The position numbers and the translations under genes were made by a program. The notes under the pieces were generated by a model. That model made no database searches. It saw nothing but the letters and a program-made list of their open reading frames with translations, and had not been told where the DNA came from. Below, in pieces: positions 5,206 to 6,534 of a DNA stretch of 6,534 nucleotides; within the stretch, counting starts at the first letter, position 1; the number at the start of each line of letters is the position of its first letter. The DNA is from an uncultured Lachnospiraceae bacterium. GTDB lineage: Bacteria > Bacillota_A > Clostridia > Lachnospirales > Lachnospiraceae. The stretch is taken from NCBI GenBank assembly GCA_946614075.1, contig CAMOGO010000065.1, positions 1-6,534 of the forward strand, read 5' to 3'.

Positions 5206-6534
5206 ATGGCTGTTTTACCACTTTATAACACACTCGTTGTCCCGGACGCCTACGTCTATCTGCGCACGGATGTCTACCAGCGCATGGCGGTCCGCACCCC
5301 TTTTGCCGATGACCGTGTGACCATCATTCTTTCCAAAGAGGACACCCCCAGGGACGAGATGACGCACGACAGCTTTTATCCGATCGGCGTGACCGGTACG
5401 ATCACCGAGGTCAATCCGAATGGCTTCCTCGTGATCCGCACCAAATCCCGTATCACGCTCGACGACGTGACGGTTTTCCCCGACCACTCGATCGACCTGG
5501 CGATCAGCCGCTGCCCGGATATCGATGACCTCGACCGGGACGAGGAGGCTGAGAAGCTCAAGAGAATCAAGAACGCGATCCTCAGTTTTTCCCAGAATTA
5601 CCAGTGGGGAGGCATGGTCCGCGCCTATCTGTCGCAGGCGAACTCCCTCGGAGCCGTCGCGGCCATGATGTCGCCCTGGATCATGAATTCGCCGGAGGAG
5701 CGCTACGCTATCCTCGCTGAGTCCAGCCTGACCAAGCGGAGCGAGATGCTCGAGCAGCTGATTTATGAGAACCTCGCCATGTCGCAGGTGGATCAGGAGG
5801 CCAAGTCCGCGCAGGAGGATGATGTCAAGAAAATCTACCGCGAGCAGGCGATCAAGCGCCAGATCGAGTATCTGCAGCGCGAGCTTGACGAGATGCATCC
5901 CGAGCAGATCACCGATGCCCGCCGGTTTGAGATCAAGATCCAGGAGGCCGGCATGAACGAGACCGCCCGCAAGGAAGCGGACAAGGTTCTGAACCGCCTG
6001 AAGCAGGAGGGCCAGAACAGCCCCGAGGCCGGCATGCTCTACGATTACCTCGACTTCATCACCTCGCTCTCCTGGAAAAAGGAAGAGCCGCATGAGATCG
6101 ACCTCGACCACGCCAGCAAGATCCTCGAGGAGGACCATTTTGGCCTGCGCAAGGTCAAGGACCGTATCCTGCAGCAGATCGCCGTCATGAACCTGAAGAA
6201 GCGCCAATCCGGCTCGATCCTGCTTTTCGTCGGCGCCCCCGGTACCGGCAAGACCTCGATCGGCCAGAGCATCGCGGCTGCCCTGCAGCGCAAATATGTC
6301 CGCGTCAGCCTCGGCGGCGTGCGTGATGAGGCGGATATCCGCGGCCACCGCCGGACCTACATCGGCGCGATGGCGGGCCGTATCATGGACGGCATCCAGA
6401 AGAGCGGCGTTTCCAATCCGGTCATGGTCCTCGATGAGGTCGACAAGCTGTCCGCCTCCTACAACGGCAACCCGGCCAGCGCCCTTTTGGAGGTCCTCGA
6501 CCCCGAGCAGAACAGCACCTTCACCGATCACTAC
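5206..6534 (+). CDS. lon: ATP-dependent protease Lon (5' part, cut by window end)
   Basis: The first 443 codons of Lon, a cytoplasmic AAA+ protease that degrades damaged and selected regulatory proteins. AAGGAG at 5194-5199 precedes the ATG by six bases. Residues 1-190 form a compact, divergent N-terminal substrate domain (starting LPLYNTLVVPD where most Lons have LPLRDxxxFP). Residues about 195-290 form the helical coiled-coil region (KRQIEYLQRELDEM), and the AAA+ core begins near 310. Walker A is GAPGTGKTS (343-351; usually GPPGVGKTS). The Lon signature LGGVRDEADIRGHRRTYIG (369-387) carries pore-loop Tyr385-Ile386. MAGR (389-392) replaces the usual MPGR. Walker B is VMVLDEVDK (406-414), and the fragment ends in ALLEVLDPEQNSTFTDHY. 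Arginine finger, sensor 2 and the Ser-Lys protease dyad lie outside. The opposite-strand open frame (5215-6531) is a shadow. Confidence 0.97.
   Translation, partial: MAVLPLYNTLVVPDAYVYLRTDVYQRMAVRTPFADDRVTIILSKEDTPRDEMTHDSFYPIGVTGTITEVNPNGFLVIRTKSRITLDDVTVFPDHSIDLAISRCPDIDDLDRDEEAEKLKRIKNAILSFSQNYQWGGMVRAYLSQANSLGAVAAMMSPWIMNSPEERYAILAESSLTKRSEMLEQLIYENLAMSQVDQEAKSAQEDDVKKIYREQAIKRQIEYLQRELDEMHPEQITDARRFEIKIQEAGMNETARKEADKVLNRLKQEGQNSPEAGMLYDYLDFITSLSWKKEEPHEIDLDHASKILEEDHFGLRKVKDRILQQIAVMNLKKRQSGSILLFVGAPGTGKTSIGQSIAAALQRKYVRVSLGGVRDEADIRGHRRTYIGAMAGRIMDGIQKSGVSNPVMVLDEVDKLSASYNGNPASALLEVLDPEQNSTFTDHY

Noticed and set aside
5215..6531. 438-codon open frame on the minus strand, opposite lon
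   Set aside because: It lies wholly antisense to an unmistakable Lon. Its product is a low-complexity, Leu/Asp/Val/Gly-rich string, as expected from the reverse of GC-biased codons, and there is no ribosome site.

Overview
The window looks like chromosomal DNA from a low-to-mid GC, Gram-positive-type bacterium of the Clostridia (Lachnospiraceae or Oscillospiraceae-like). This is inferred from strong AGGAGG-type ribosome binding sites before every gene, a CIRCE-like heat-shock operator, a lipoprotein with a Gly/Ser/Ala/Thr-rich linker, and the general protein style. I cannot name the species from the sequence.

Left half (79-3202, minus strand): a complete TRAP transporter operon in the order dctP (substrate-binding lipoprotein), dctQ (small permease), dctM (large permease). 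Together they would import a small organic acid, driven by an ion gradient (Na+ in the characterised members). A candidate promoter at 3344-3372 is followed by a leader of about 135 nt with three stem-loops. A perfect GC-rich hairpin with a T-rich tail sits between dctP and dctQ and probably reduces permease expression relative to the binding protein.

Middle (3452-4722, minus strand): a TetR-family regulator followed 23 nt later by nth (endonuclease III), probably one transcript. The regulator's promoter region holds two near-identical palindromes (TTGACA-N2-TGTCAA). They coincide with two back-to-back sigma-A promoters, one for tetR and one pointing right.

Right part (4723-6534): a 483-bp divergent intergenic region, then the first 443 codons of lon (ATP-dependent protease) on the plus strand, cut by the window end before the protease domain. 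The intergenic region is unusually structured: paired TetR operators, about ten T-tracts spaced near one DNA turn (4878-4975), a CIRCE-like HrcA operator (5016-5042), and a 16-bp tandem repeat (5055-5153) just before lon.

No RNA genes, insertion sequences, CRISPR arrays or phage genes were seen. The coding content is ordinary; the most interesting material is regulatory, chiefly the tetR-lon intergenic region and the two hairpin-rich non-coding parts of the TRAP operon.
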